Shown piece by piece: positions 11,463 to 25,300 of a stretch of 64,000 nt of DNA (its first letter is position 1; the number at the start of each line of letters is the position of its first letter). This DNA comes from Lycocorax pyrrhopterus obiensis (Eukaryota; Chordata; Aves; Passeriformes; Paradisaeidae). The DNA lies in the NCBI GenBank assembly GCA_014706295.1, contig JACSVZ010000001.1, positions 84,752,237 to 84,816,236 of the forward strand. The letters run 5' to 3'. The translations under genes were made by a program, and so were the position numbers. A model generated the notes under the pieces. It ran no database searches and was not told the DNA's origin. It was given only the letters and a program-made list of their open reading frames with translations.

Positions 11463-14400
11463 TGAAATACAAGGACCACATGAAATACAAGGATATGAAT
11501 AGGGTGAAAAGAATATTTTTTCTCCAATACATTTACTCCCAGTGTCAGACTGAGTCGCTGACTAAAAAGATGCTGCCATTTCCAGCATTGCTGAAAGTTT
11601 TAACGTTTAAAACAATTCTGGAAGAAATGTAATGAAAAAGATCATCAGAGAGTTAAGATAGGAAGCTACAGATTGGATTAGCTTTAAGAAATACAGAAAT
11701 ACAGACAGCGCTATGTCTTATTGTTGAGTAGTCCTAAAATCATTAAGACAGGCACTTCAATGTATGTGTAAACTTCCTACTTAAAACACCAGTACTGAAT
11801 GTAAAAGATTCCTTCTTTTATTCTCTGTATTCTCCGGATGATACTGCTCAGACAAAAACCAATCTTTTTTCCTTCTTTACACTCTCTCATAAGGAAAATC
11901 AGAGCTTGAAAGGGCTTTAAAAGAAAACCAAACCTAATATCTGTTACAATGTCTGAGTCATAGCAGCAATTAGTTGAATGGAGTTGCCTTTCAACCTACC
12001 CTACAGCTACCAATTTAAACAATAGACTATTTAAAATGTGGCTTACCTTATAAATGTAGTGTAATTACTCACTCTAAGGAAGATTCAATCTGGCATAAAT
12101 ACTAGGTACACAAGCGAAATCATGTATGAATTGTACTACTAATAATATTCATCATTCCTAATCCTGTTACGTGCTATTGATGGTTATCACCATCGATTTA
12201 CTTATCTAGCTAAAACATCTTGTATGAATTATGAGGTAAACCTTTAAAGGTAAGCTTCAAAATGTAACACTAAAAGGGGGAGGAAATCACTGAGATATTT
12301 TTATTTTTAAGAAGGAAGAAACTGTGGTCTTGAAAAGGTCAAAAATAGTATTATGAGTAGTGACTGCAAAAATGCTGTCATGTGGTAGCACCATATTATT
12401 AATTCAGTAACTCCAGAGCAGACGGGCTTCATTTGCAAAGGAGAAAATCACTTTCTGTCCCTAGCTCAGGCCTCTGAGATTCAACCTCATCAATAAATGT
12501 TCTGCTGGCTGCCTCAGGTCTTCAGTGCAACACCAGAGCAAATCCTACAAACTTCCACTTATGCCTCAGCGATACCCAGGTCCCACCCTTATATTCAGTG
12601 GGAATTTAACAGAGGAAACAATTCTGTTGACGATGTGCAAAAGGGGGCAGAGATGTCTCCTTGCTCTCATTTAGCGGTGTTGGTTCAGCAGGTTAACGGG
12701 AGCACGGAGCAGTGGGAAATGGATTTGCACCACTGAAGTGAGCAGCTGTGATTCAGAACGTATCAAAGCAACAGCTTGCTTGGGTTAGAAGTTATCATTC
12801 CCACAGAGTCAACTTTGTTTATAAATCCTCACTGCTCCTGTTTTCTGGATTAGGAAAGCGGAATTACACACACTCTCCATAACAATTAGGCATGTTTGCA
12901 TGAACAACCATCATGAATAAACCATGAAATCACTCGCATTTGGAAGAGAAAGAACTTGAACAAATCCCCTCTGCTGAGAAGATGCAGTTCTGAATACGGC
13001 ATGTAGCTACGTTCATCTGTCCTGTTTGTATTACGGTCACATGTGAAATTAATTATGTGAAGCACTATATGTCTATAGCTGATGATATATGCAAATAAAA
13101 AAAAATAGAAAGCACGTTACAGTAATACTCATGGCTTAAATCAGTAATTTGTTCTATCTAATAGAGCAGGCAAAATAGTATGAAACCGAATTAATGAAAA
13201 TTACTGCAAATTACATATTATAGAGACTTGTGCCAATTTTATAGCAGGTATAGACTAGGAACTGAAACCCAAGAGCAGCAAGGCAATAGAGCAGATTACA
13301 TTCATATTTCTGTTTTCTTGGTCCTAGGCTACTCAAAGTGCTGGAACAAGCCTGGTGTAATTAATAGCCATGGACTTGATGGGATACAGTGGCCACCCAG
13401 TGCTCTTCTACAAAGGCTTTTTGCAAGAAAAACTTCTTAAAGCTGGGGGAAAAAATAGCCTTGAGGGCTCTGTAGCATCTGTGGTATTTTTATGTGGTAG
13501 GAAGTAGAGAGAGGGTAAAGATTTCCCCCAAGTAATCACTGAAAGATGTTCTAATCCTACAGTAAATTATTGTTAATGTTTTTAGAGCATTTCTTTCCTT
13601 ACCTACAGGAACAGTGCATCTTGAATTCTCTGTGAAGAGCTTATTTTAATTTCATGAACACTTCTTCATAAAATTATAATGACCTGGATTCAGACTTGAG
13701 GAACAATTGGCATTCTTCCCATTGAGTAAAAACTAAGCTGTTATTGTTAGGGGTACCCAACCTTATTTCTGCTGGTGTTAATCTACCAAATGGGTTAGCA
13801 GAGCTCTTTATCTCTCTCCACAGACAATTACTATCAACATTTGCTAGAGCTGATCTGTACAGTTTATTCACGATAACAGTTTGAGACTTTGCACTCCATC
13901 CAGGTTGTTTCTTCTTCTTCTTCCAGAGGAATAATGAGCATTTTCTACTGCTGTCATTTCTTGTAGCAAGTACATTAATCCATACATCTCAACCATCTGG
14001 GTGGATGGATTCTGCCTCCAAATAAAAGTCTCCAACTGAAAAGGCTCACAGCTGTTGTCAGTATTCACCACTTGGGTCTCATTTTGACACAACATATTTT
14101 TTCTGTTTAGCTACCATTTGAACGGTGTTTTTGCTGATAAAAGGTGATAGAAAGTGTCCTGGGAGTAGATCACTACAGGAAAAAAAGTAATAATTGCTGC
14201 TGGGCTATGTAAGGACACAGACCTTGCTGGAAGAACAAGGTCCAGGAAAGGTAACATAAGACCTACAAAAACATGTAATTCCCTTGTGAAGGATTTCTGT
14301 TTTCTCTTATTCTCAAAACTGCCTGACTGATCCTAACATTCTTTTCTCTTGATAGAAATGTTACATAAATTACAGCTATCACCCTCTGTGTTAGTTTAAC

Positions 14401-15751
14401 ACCAGAGGCAATTCATTTGAAGACTACAAGGATCATAATAGTCTTACTTCTCCTTCTTTGGAGAGACATTTTCTGAATGTAGAAGATTAAGTCAAAGTAA
14501 CTCTAGTGATCTAATGAGAAAGCAGCAAGTGAGTTGAAATATCAGCAGAGGGGTTATGGCTCCCAGTTCAACATTTTGGCCTCTTCTGAAGTATGTGTGG
14601 ATGTGTGTGCACAACTGATACCACACTCAAAGAGCTTTAAAAGTTTCCATTGACACACATTTTGCCAGACCTTTGGAAGATTCGGGAAAGTGAGAGAAGA
14701 TAATTTTTACAAGTATTATTTTTTTACATGGAATGTCAAACCATTTAATCCCCAAACCTGTTGCTATTTTTGTGGAGCATTTTTTTGCACTTTCATGGTT
14801 TAAATCCCTTCAGTTTATTACTTACACCATGAATGTTTCCTAGTCACATATAAGTACATGTTTTGAGGAGAGTTTTTTTTTACCTTAAGTCATTACATGG
14901 AACTGAATGATGAAAGAAAGTAGGTTTGTCTGGTTTGTTTTTTTTTTTCTCCTCCAAAATTCCTCAGTTTTTGATGTTAACTTTTAGTGTCTTCCACATA
15001 ATTTATATGTCTTATTGTATTTTAAAATGCTGTTTGTCCGCTGCGATCAGTGGTTAAACCAGTACTAGAGAAAATAACCAAACCTCTGTCCCCCAGTCTT
15101 GGGGAATTCAGGAAAAACCTTTACTCAAGTAACTGAAATTGAGCTACTAATTCCAAACTTCTTTTTCTATTGTCCTCACAGAGAGGACACAGAGAGTGTG
15201 AGAGAAGCATGGTTCTGTGAAACCTCAGCAAGAAAAGGCTCCAAAATGGAGAGAAGGAGACTAATGCAGGTCTCCCTGTCTTCCTTAAAATTTAAGTTTC
15301 CAGAATAATTCACAATAGAAGACAAGGCGTGAAAATGTGTACTAAAGTCATGTGCTATGTACTGCCTTCAGACCACGTTTGCTGCTATCTCCCAATTGAA
15401 CACCACTTGAAAACATCTAAGGGAACAAGTATTGCACAATAGCCTGAGCCAGATCTGACTGTCAGCAACAAGGAAACATAAAATGATTTCTCAGCATCAC
15501 TCAGCTTGTAACTGTTTCAATAATCATCACAAGAAGGACTGTTTTTTCCTAAGGCAAATTCTGCTTTTCCAGGTAGAAACATGTCTTTCTTTGGATGTCT
15601 TTATTTTAATGCACTTGCAGTTAGTTCTTCAGAGGCATACAACAAATATCTGATGCACCTTTGGCCTGCCTGTACTCTGAAGTAATTTATACCACCACTC
15701 ACATTTAATTCAGGGTTTTTTGTACTCCTACTGATAGCATATTTTCCCTGG
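11463..15751. other. Unique AT-rich sequence
   Basis: About 4.3 kb with no recognised repeat or exon. Short frames include two adjoining minus-strand ones (13868-14095 and 13674-13871) with no recognised homology. A small stem (ATTGATGGT / ACCATCGAT, one G-T pair) lies at about 12177-12198. Poly-T tracts lie near 14938-14950. Confidence 0.6.
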
Positions 15752-15973
15752 AATCATAGAATCATTAAGGTTGGAAGAGACCTCAAGGAATATCAAGTCC
15801 AAGCATTAACCCAGCACTGCCAGGACCACCAATAAATCATGTCTCTAAGCACCACGTCCACATGTTTCTTGAATATTTCCAGGGATAGTGACTCTACCAC
15901 TTCCCTGGGCAGCCTGTTGCAATGCCTGACCATGCTTTCAGTGAAGAAATTTTTCTTAATATCCAATCTAATG
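15752..15973 (-). mobile_element. CR1 LINE 3' end, antisense
   Basis: About 220 bp in reverse orientation. It opens with the CR1 3' tail (AATCATAGAATCATTAAGG then TTGGAAGAGACCTCAAGG) and runs back through the 3' UTR to the end of ORF2 (CTTCCCTGGGCAGCCTGTTG, GTGAAGAAATTTTTC). The 5' truncation is near 15973. The intact tail shows target-primed integration. The 3' UTR variant (ACCACGTCCACATGTTTCTTGAA) is shared with the copy at 35577, so both belong to one subfamily, distinct from those at 19412, 49611 and 53219. Confidence 0.93.
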
Positions 15974-18900
15974 GTTGGGAATGTATTTTCAACTAGTTGT
16001 GGTTATGGGAGGTAAGTAAATCTCAGAAGCTGTCTGCCAGATATTTAAACTGGAGAAACAGAAAGATAAACATAGGCCAAATATATCAGGGATTATAAAT
16101 TTCCTCAAAGAAATTAAGATGAGAGAGACTCTGTTCCTTGAGTCTAAACTTTCATTTCATAAGGCCTTTCTTGAAGGATAAAATCTCAGCACTGTGTTTA
16201 TAAGTTTGGGGTTTTTTTTTTCTTCCTAATTACTATTAATACCTGAAATACAAAACTGCCATGAATCACCTTACTCATTGACTTGTCTGGCTAAGAAGAG
16301 TAAGAAGGAGCATGAAATCGGAACAATAGAATAATTTATCTAATTTCTACTTTTGAACCTGTATATTTGTCACTTTTCCATTTCTTTTCTCCTTTTAAAG
16401 TCCTTCCAAACTCTTGGCATCCATTGCATATTGACACTGGGTTACAGTAATATGTCCTTTTATCAGGCTTAGGAGAATGCCTTTCAGCTTCCCTAAATGC
16501 CCCTTTGGTGCAATGCCTAGGAAAATTTTGAGACAGGCAGAAAATTTACCTTCTTCACAATGTTTAACACTTCAGCCTCTTAAATCATGCATTTCCTAAA
16601 GGAAACAGCCTCAATCTTCTAAATCGCTCATCCTGAAAACCTTTTTGCCTCTACTCACTAGTGACCTTCACATAAACAAAAAGCTGATGAATTTTGAGAG
16701 AGGTGCAATAGGTTTGTTTTTGCTCTAGGCTGATAACATTTTAGACCTAACAAGTATTTACAGAAGGGGGAAAATACTCCTTCTTATTTGTTTTTAATCT
16801 AAACAGGAACTGGTATAATCTGGTAAAGGAAGGAGGAGAACAAAGTAATTTTTTTTCTTCTTGGAAGAAGGAATTAAACAGGGCAAAATAAAGTCTTCCC
16901 TGATGAACAAGAAAAGTTGAACAGTAAAGGAGATTAGTTATTTGAGGGGGAAAGTTGCTGAACATAGGGAAGATCCTATGAAAAACACAGGATAGTGGTT
17001 TCCAGATGAGGTATTTGAGTAAAGGAGGCTTAGACTGGGACTGATTTGCAAAAGGCAAAGGGAAAGAGAAGACAGTGACACAACTCTCTGGAATGATGAG
17101 GAAGGAGAACAGTGGTCTGTAAGCCAGACTGGAAGGGAAGGATGGAGACAGATACAGTGAGGACACTACTGTAGTGGTGGGAAATCACACTGCAATTTGT
17201 GTAGCACCAAAATCAGGCCCTATGATTTTCTTGGCCTTTCTGCTCTCCTTTGCTTCTAAACAAAATGTGCTTATGTATCATTGACATAGCATTGTTCTGC
17301 TATTGCACTGCCTTTAACTCCCTATGCAAAGGCAAATTCTCACAGGGCATAGCATTGAACTTCTGAGAGGCACAGAAAGGAAAAGAAGGGCAAAAAAAAT
17401 GGAAGAAGATCTGGAAGATTTGAAGCAATAAGGCTAGCCATTTTTTTGAGCTGTGTCTCAAGGTATCCACTAAAAGATGTGCACTGCAAGAGAAACAGAC
17501 AGTATTTCAATGAGAAAATATCACTGCAGGGATCAGAGACACAAGAACCATGTTGAAAAGTAGTGATACACAGATAAGTTTGATGCAAAGCCAGAAACTA
17601 GCATCAAATGTCAGCAGTGGAGAGATTGCAAGTGTGTGAAGAGACAGAACCATGGCAGATGCAATTTAGGCATAATAAAACTGAAATGAGTAAGACCAGA
17701 ATAAACTAGGAAAGCCCAGAAGTGATTCATTGCTGTTGACAGCTAGCAAGGAGAGAGAAGAGATACTTTGCTGGGAATTTGGGAGTAATGGGAGGGGTTG
17801 AGGGGGTATTCTGTCCAGTCAATTGCAAGATCAATGACAAGGGACTTTGTCCACTGAAGGTTAAACAGTCTGTGTAGTCATACAGTTGGAAAAAATATTA
17901 CTTTCTCTTTATTTCTCCTCTCACACATTCCTTATTGGTTGCACGTTGCCTTAATCTGTGTAATACTCAGGGCTTTCCCTTCGAAGTCTTTCACGTGCAA
18001 TGTTGTTGGGAGCAAGCTGCTCCCCTTGACGCATCTCACTCACCCAGCTGCTCTGGCAGTACCTCTAGCCCTTGTTTCCCACCATTTGAACTGCTTTTCC
18101 CTTCACTCACCCTTAGCCCCCCTCCTTACTCCCTAAATTTTGGTTAGAATCTAAATCTTGTGCTAGGGATTAAACTGTGCTTACAGGTAATAACAGTAAA
18201 AACTCATCTTTTAGACAGCCATTGTTTCCTCATAAGATGTATGTGCCAAGCTTATCAGCTGTGATTGACAAGTGTTCCTGCCAGCTCTGTGGGCAAAATA
18301 GCAAGAAAAACCAATGGAGGAGACTGAGAAGATCCTGAAGAAACTATGAAATTACTTTGGGAAAAGTAATCATGAACACCTTATGCACTAGAGAAGACAC
18401 TCAGAAGTGAATGCTCACCTAGGGATAGCCCCGTGACTTCTCTTCCTGACTGATCATTGGGGAAAGTTTTTGTTTTCTCTTTCTATTCTCTCTCTCTCTT
18501 TTTTTTTTTTTTAACTTTTCCATTAGAGCTGATGTATTCCAACAACTACAGATCAAAAAAAAAAAAATTCTTTTTGAATCTTTGTTTCATCATCCTGTGT
18601 GAAACTATATCCTGATGGGAGACAATCCATACATTCATGATTTATTAGCTTATCAAGAAATCTTTAAAACATTTTTCTGTACTAAATATACAACTGCTCC
18701 TCAAAACAGAAGACAGCAAACATTCTCCCTTAGCTTAATACTGTTAAAAACAATTACATAGCAACAAGCTACAGGTTACAATTAAATCCAAGCTCGTCTT
18801 GCTCGTCCAAGCTCTTTCAGTTGAGAAGTACTACATTTTTGGTGTGAAAAAGAATGAAATAAATATTCACTTAACCATCCAAACTTTTGTGAAATATGAT

Positions 18901-19411
18901 CTCTTTAGAAAAATCACATCAACATTTAAATCTACCTGGGAAATTCTCAGGATCGAGTCACCTGTTTTGGTCAGACAGCTAAGAGTGATTAGATCTTCAC
19001 AGATTCCCTGGTAACCAGCTTCTAACTTTTAAAAACTTGGTAATCATCTTAAACAGTCTCTGACACTTAAATTGCCTGCTAGTTTACCATGTATTATAGA
19101 GACATTGCAAACTTATTGCGGATGTACTGTATAAATATTTGTTAATTATTACTCAGCAAATATCCCCCTAAGATGCATTAGGGACTCTGTTACTTATATT
19201 GACATTTTTTGGTGAATCCCTGGCAGCAGTTCAGGTCTTTCAGAGCCACACCTACACTTCTAGGCTCACGTTCAGTCTTTCTTCTTCTTTCTACCCAAGT
19301 GTATCCCTGAGATGATCCCATACTTTTGGGTCCTTTTAAGGTTTATGATTCAGTCAGCTGTTCAGCTGCACAACTGTATGTGTCTAATCTCAGCTCGTCT
19401 GAACTGGTTTC
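15974..19411. other. Unique AT-rich sequence with a CT/T tract
   Basis: No gene or transposon recognised. The 139-codon minus frame at 16747-17166 is rich in Phe, Ser and Pro and looks noncoding. A pyrimidine microsatellite at 18486-18512 is listed separately. An A13 run lies at about 18555-18567. Confidence 0.6.
18486..18512. repeat. (CT)n/(T)n low-complexity tract
   Basis: CT dinucleotides followed by about 14 Ts. A simple repeat, probably length-polymorphic. Confidence 0.8.
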
Positions 19412-19688
19412 TCATAGAATCATAGAACAACTTGGGTTGGAAGACTCCCTTAAAGAGCACCTGGTTCCAACCACCCTGCCATGGAAAGGACACCTTCCAC
19501 TAGATCAGATTGCTCAAACCCCTGTCCAAACTTTCCTTGAACCCTTCCCAGAATGGAGCATCCACAGCTTCTCTGAGCAACCTGTGCCAGTGCCTCACTA
19601 CCCTCTGAGTAAAGAACTTCTCCCTAACATCTGATCTAAATCTCTCCTGTTTTAACTTAAAACCATTCCTCCTTGTTCTCATTTATCT
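19412..19688 (-). mobile_element. CR1 LINE 3' end, antisense
   Basis: Reverse-oriented CR1 end. The tail TCATAGAATCATAGAAC is followed by TTGGGTTGGAAGACTCC, the 3' UTR block CACCTTCCACTAGATCAG, and the ORF2 C-terminus. On the minus strand 19500-19682 is open, and its residues VVRHWHRLLREAVDAP match the conserved CR1 ORF2 C-terminal motif. It is truncated near 19688. The frame is a fragment, not a gene. Confidence 0.93.
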
Positions 19689-21299
19689 AGATTTACTATC
19701 TGAAACAGACCAACCTCAGATGAAGACCCTGTGCCTCAAGCTAAAAAAACTCAACGTGAGTTCTTTCTCTTTTTTCTGTCCTTGCATCACCTGCCTACAC
19801 TGTGAAAGCTGCACAGAGCTCAGAAAAGAACCAGACCTAAGTAAGCAGCCCTTAATTTGTTCTCTCATAATTTTTAAAAAAAAGTATAACAATTGAACAC
19901 CATTTAAGTCATGGGCTGATCTACCAGCTGGGCAAGAGAGAAACATGCTGCAAACAGCTCAGTACAATTGCTCACTGCTTATTTTTTGTATATTAATTAA
20001 GTAATTTAGAAGCAAGAACCAAGACAAAAACAAAGGAAAACAAATTGGATGATTTCGCAGTCCCACAAGCTCTTGCTCTTGCCTCATCTCCAGGGCATCT
20101 TGGCTGACCCTTCACAACAGCTTGTTCCTCCTCCCCACATTTTTATGTATTCCTTCTGTTACATGCAAAAGGGAAGGAGAGAAAAAGATGCCTGACCAGC
20201 ATTAAAAATCCCATCTTTCCTGCTTGAAGGACAGGATTAATTTTACCAGATGGAAATGTCTGTAAGAGAGAGACAGACCTACATCTCAGCTAGTCACCTA
20301 AGCTTTTTCTGGCAAATGGAGAGAAACTGGCACTTTCAGGACACAATTAATCTCATCCCCATGCAGATATTTAAACTAGGTCATATGAATCATGCCTTAG
20401 AAGAGACAATTCCTCTCTACTGACACTAAAGGGAGCCTGAAATCACTAGATATAGATGTTTACATTGGTTATGTCTAAAGTTAAGTGAGCTGGATGCCAC
20501 CTGAGCTCATTAGATAGATTTCTTGCTTTAGAGGCAAAATGCGTTATATTCATCTTTTGGTTACGCACATGGCTAGAAACAAGCATGTGGCCTCTGTGTC
20601 ACTGTTTTTAATAGCCCAAGCACTACAAGAGATGTGTGAATGTATCATGTGGTTCACTACAAAAGCAGGTTTTCATAAGAAATTAATAAAATCTCCAAAG
20701 CACATAGCACAGAGTATATGAAAGTACTGATCAGCACTCCCAACAACTTCTCAGGAAGAATTCATGTTCTTGATTTCACAGATCATCTAGTAAAAGTGAA
20801 ATAATCTTTCAAAGTCTTAACATTTCCCTTTTCTAGAAGAATTATGCAATATGACTTAATTTCTAATAAAATCACATTTCATATAATGTCCAGTCAGTTG
20901 CTAGCTGATATCATTATAATCTCAGGATATAAGGGAGACCAAAAGGCATTGAGTACCCAGAAGCACATCTGCTGCTTTTCAGCCACTGGAGATGGTGCAA
21001 TACAAGAAAACATCTCTTCCATACCAGCTTTGTTTCACTCACAATTTATTCACTTTTCCATTTTAACCAGGATTCCCCTATTTTGTGAGAAGTTCGACTC
21101 TTCAAGACTTCTTGACTTTTTCTTAGGGGTCAACTAGAGATAGAGTTCTAAATAGGAATTTAAACAAGGACTAGGTTTAAAGAGATTCAGGAATTTCTAC
21201 TGTGCTAGTCATGGCTAATTAGCCAAGCACTTAGCATGGAACTGCTGGTAAAATAGATACTAATTTCTGAAGGAAAGAAATATACATAATGCTAAATCA
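19689..21299. other. Unique AT-rich sequence
   Basis: No repeat or exon recognised. The 97-codon plus frame at 20844-21137 and the 60-codon one at 20539-20721 have no recognisable domains. A 14-bp palindrome lies at 21212-21225. Confidence 0.6.
21212..21225. repeat. Perfect 14-bp palindrome with TAATTA core
   Basis: TGGCTAATTAGCCA is its own reverse complement and centres on TAATTA, a homeodomain core. Short outer arms (TGCTA at about 21203 and TAGCA at about 21232) extend the symmetry imperfectly. It sits just upstream of the ancient CR1 relic. Function is not known. Confidence 0.5.
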
Positions 21300-22360
21300 A
21301 TGGAAAACAGATACTGTCAAGGTAAATATCATCATATCTTTTTTTCAGATGGGATTATAAATTTGGCTGACACTGGTAAAAACATTGGTATAATATGCTT
21401 AGACTTCTATAAATCATTTAACACAGCACTTCATGACATTTTATTAATAAAAAAAATTAAAATGGCACACATTAAATGGATTAAAAAGTGTCTAATTGAC
21501 AGGATTTAGCATGTAATTACAAATGGGTTGATCACCTGTGTTTGGCGGGATCCTCAGGGACTGATCCTGGCCCTATGCTTTTCAAACGCTGACCAGTGTG
21601 GGAGAAAATTCAGTCACTTACTGCTGTCCATTTACAGCAATGACAGAAATGAGGTATTGTGGCAAATGGTACAGAAGACAGGTCACTGATACGGGTCACT
21701 GTAATTTTTAACACAGACAGCAATAAAGTCCTGACTCTGGGAATAAAGCAACTGTTCCTTACATGCACTTTGCAGAGAGGTGCAGTGTGAAGCAGATGGC
21801 AATCCTGCTGGCTATGGGGCAGGACATGAATGCCCAGTGCAGCCCTGTGGCTAAAGGAGCCACTACAACCCTGGACATGCACACGGTGACTTTTGTGGGA
21901 GCCAGGACATTCATCACTTCTGCACAGGGCTGCAACTGCTCTGAGGCTCCATACAGCTGTGGCAGGCACAGCTCAGCATTCCTGCTGTGAAACCAGGGAG
22001 AGCTCAAAGACTGGTCATGAGACAGATGAGAGCTCTGACAACCATGCCTTGCAGTAAGAGATGCCAGGAGCTCAGTGTATTCACTTAATCAAAGAGATGA
22101 TTAGATGCTGTCTTTACTGTAGCCCAGAGCTACTGACAGGGACACAGCCCTTTGCAGTGGGCTCCTCAGTCCAGTGGATTAAGAGGCAAAAAACTGAAAG
22201 GCACTCAGAGCTGGAAGCTGAGACTAGATTAATTCAGACTAGAAATATGGCACATTCCTCCAAAAGACTAATTAACCCCTGGAATAACACATTTGTAAAG
22301 GTGTGAGAGGTTCTGATCATCAGAAATTATTCAACAGAAACAGAATGTTTTTCTAATAGG
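21300..22360 (+). mobile_element. Ancient amniote-type CR1 LINE relic, sense
   Basis: This is a heavily decayed sense copy of an old CR1 lineage better known from turtles and crocodilians than from the younger avian CR1 families. Recognisable pieces in order are the reverse-transcriptase region (CTTAGACTTCTATAAATCATTTAAC; GGCACACATTAAATGGATTAAAAA; GGGATCCTCAGGGACTGATCCTGG), the region after the catalytic site around 21820-21880, and the ORF2 C-terminus (AGCTGGAAGCTGAGACTAGA, AATTCAGACTAGAAATATGG, GACTAATTAACCCCTGG). In the 21300-21509 frame, residues ICLDFYKSFNTALHDIL match the RT motif. Internal deletions and stops are many, and the tail has gone. Confidence 0.82.
21346..21506 (+). pseudogene. 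Reverse-transcriptase remnant of ancient CR1
   Basis: The only readable ORF2 stretch of the old CR1. It covers the RT palm motif equivalent to IYLDFSKAFDTVPHDIL and the following helix (AHIKWIKKCLIDR). The FADD catalytic segment downstream cannot be read in frame. It is nonfunctional. Confidence 0.75.
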
Positions 22361-25300
22361 TAGGGCAGGTGTGAAGAGATGGATCCTTCCTCCAGCCGCT
22401 CACATTAGTTATACAGTCTGCTCTGACAATCTAGATTAACTGTGATTGTTCTACCCAATTTGAAAACTTGGCCATTTGATTTTGTTTGCAAAGGAAAAGT
22501 GAAGTTTTGAAAACAAATCTGAGCAGGCTGAAAATCCTGTCCAAAATATCTGCAAATATGTGTGAAGTACCTACAATATTTCTCTTCATCTGTTCTGCAA
22601 CTTGGACGAAAATGCTTTTCTGAATTTTACTTCTCCAGTTAATCTTATTTTTCAAAAGTTTTTATGAACCTTGTGCTATCAAAGGCAGGAAAGCTTTTCT
22701 AACTATTTCTCTGCAGAGATTCCTGTTTGAAATTTCAGAGGTTTGCTTCTTTGGTGAGCATGAAACTAAAAAAAAAAACTTTTGCTTTAAGGGATTCAGA
22801 GTTTGCTTTACTTGTCTTTCCAGAAAAAGTCTTGAAGTTACTCAGTTATCAGGAGAATTCATACTATTTCAAACAATTATATCTGTCTGGAGTAGAAAAT
22901 GAAAAATCAGCCACTTCTTCTTCCTCCTCATCTGAGAAAACAGTGATGGCTATGCCTTTAATAATGGGTTTTTTTCATTCTGTAACTTCTGTATTAGCCA
23001 TTAATCTGTAGCTATCACATTATTTTGACATGTGAACACAGGTAGAATGCAGACTGCCTGTGCTGAATGTGTTCCAGAGTTCATTTCTTTGGTGTGAGTC
23101 CACAAGAGACAAAAAATATCAGTTCTCCTTTTGGAATCTTCTTTTGCAGCTTCACCTGCAAAAGACACTTTCCTTGACTCCAACTGTCTGTAAAGATATC
23201 ACGGAAGGAAAGGAATGGGGGCTTCCCCTTCTGAAAATGGATGCAAGCATTTAATGCATTCATCCCACACCAAAAACATGGGACCATCTCAGCATGTCCA
23301 AAATGTATATATACAGCCAGTAGCAGTGGCATTAAGAGAGGGCACACCTGTGAAGGCTACCCTGGAAAACACAACCTGCCACTCAACCACACACTATCTT
23401 TATTCCATCTTAGCACCAACAAATGGGACAGGAAAAACAGATGAAGTTGAAAGTCAATGCAGATAGAAGATAACCAGGAGAGATCTCTGGGCAGCCTTTA
23501 ATTGCGGCAAGCTATCCATCACTGATTAATGGTCTCCTGTACTTCTCCCTATCCACATAATAGGAGCCACAGGGTTTCCCAAAAAAAAGAAAACTTACTT
23601 TTGCCTGGGACCACTGCATTTTGTAGGCAGCATTGCAATCAGGATTGTCGATCTAATTTCTATGCAATCTCATAAAAATCACACAAACACTGGCATCTTA
23701 AGCACACAGGGCAAGCCCATCAGCAGCGATTTAATGGTAGAGGATTAACTCTTCATCATTTCTATGTAAACATAAAATTGTCACATATAGACATGATATT
23801 ATATTCTAGTTCCTTGCACATATTTAAAACCCAATAAATTTAAATACTTTTACAGTCCTAGATCTTTTCTAATTCTCCTCTAACAAAAAGGCCAATTATG
23901 TATCTCTGATAGGAATAGCTCATTAGATAATCTCTAATGAGTCCACATTAAAATGAGAGACACAAAATAGAACTGAAATATTTTTCTCAGTATTATTATC
24001 TATCCAGAAATTTCTGACTGAAGAAATCAGTGCCTAGCTTCTGCACCTTCCAGCCACTGTTTTTGTGACTAACTCTTCTAACTTTAGATGAGTGCCCCTT
24101 ATCCCCATAGCAAAATATTCATATTTGCTTAGAGTTCATAGAGAATTCTTAGTAGTGGATTTAATTCCTTACACTGTGCTTGTGATTTTAGCATCTCTGT
24201 ACCTATTCACACATTTGTAATAGCCTTTAAGGGAATATTATTTTAGTCTATGGGTTAAATATAGTCCCAGTCTTATCATATCTAGAAAACCAGAGCTGCT
24301 GCTGTGTTATTAATCTACTCTAATTACCTCTTTCATTCACAACTTGTTATGGTCATGTACTGTAAATCAGCACTTGAAGCTGGGAGGAGTGGTAAAGTAT
24401 ATACTTAGATATTATAAATGCTTACAAATCTCACCAAGTTTGATTTAAAAAGTGGAAAATTCAATCTTCAACATTCAAACAATGTACTTCTTACTCAAGA
24501 CAGAACTATTGTTTGAACAGTATGAGACTGGATTCAGATTTCCTGATGAATTCCTATTAATGTCACTGGTGTGACTGCAAAAACTGGCCATAAATGAGAA
24601 CTTTACCTTTCTGTGAATCATAAGCACTGGTAGTACTGCAAGCTACCAAAAGAAAGGAATGCTGCGTTGCTAATGTCATAATTTTGAGAGACCTTTCTCT
24701 GTAGAAGTTGGTGCAAGAAATCACTAACTCCTTTTTTCGCAATGAGTTATGACTTCCTTAAAATTCCATCTTTATCTAGTGAAAGGATGATAACAATACA
24801 AACAGCTCTGCTGGCTGTAGCTCTTGAGGCTAGATCCCACAGGTGTTACACACATCCCTTAGAAAATTCAAGGTCTTGGTTATTTTACAGCTTAGGCAAA
24901 CATTTTATAAGCAGATGAAAAGATGTATTACAGAAATGCAACTAGATATTCACAACCTATTTAGTATTATCCTCTTCCTTATCCTCAAACCTCTCAAGGT
25001 GGAAATTCCACACCAGCTTTGTTTGCTTTCTAGTACTAACACACATTTTGCCTTGCTATCCTAAGGTAGCAGAAGAACTGTACTTTGACCTGCCACTTGT
25101 AGTTATGTCTCTGAAGTTATGAGCAAAGTAAGTCAGACTATCAGACATAATCAGAACTACAAAAAGGAGTAAACTCAAATAAAGTTGCTCATGAGTCAAT
25201 TCTTAATTACATTAGGAAAACTGAGAAACCTGCTTACTTCTTTTAAAATGCTACATCAAAGCCGTTCCTGTGGCTTTTGAACTGTTCCTCACTTCATCGA

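Noticed and set aside
13674..14095. Two adjoining minus frames with a 4-base overlap, resembling coupled bacterial genes
   Set aside because: The window is vertebrate nuclear DNA; the overlap is coincidental and neither frame is recognised.
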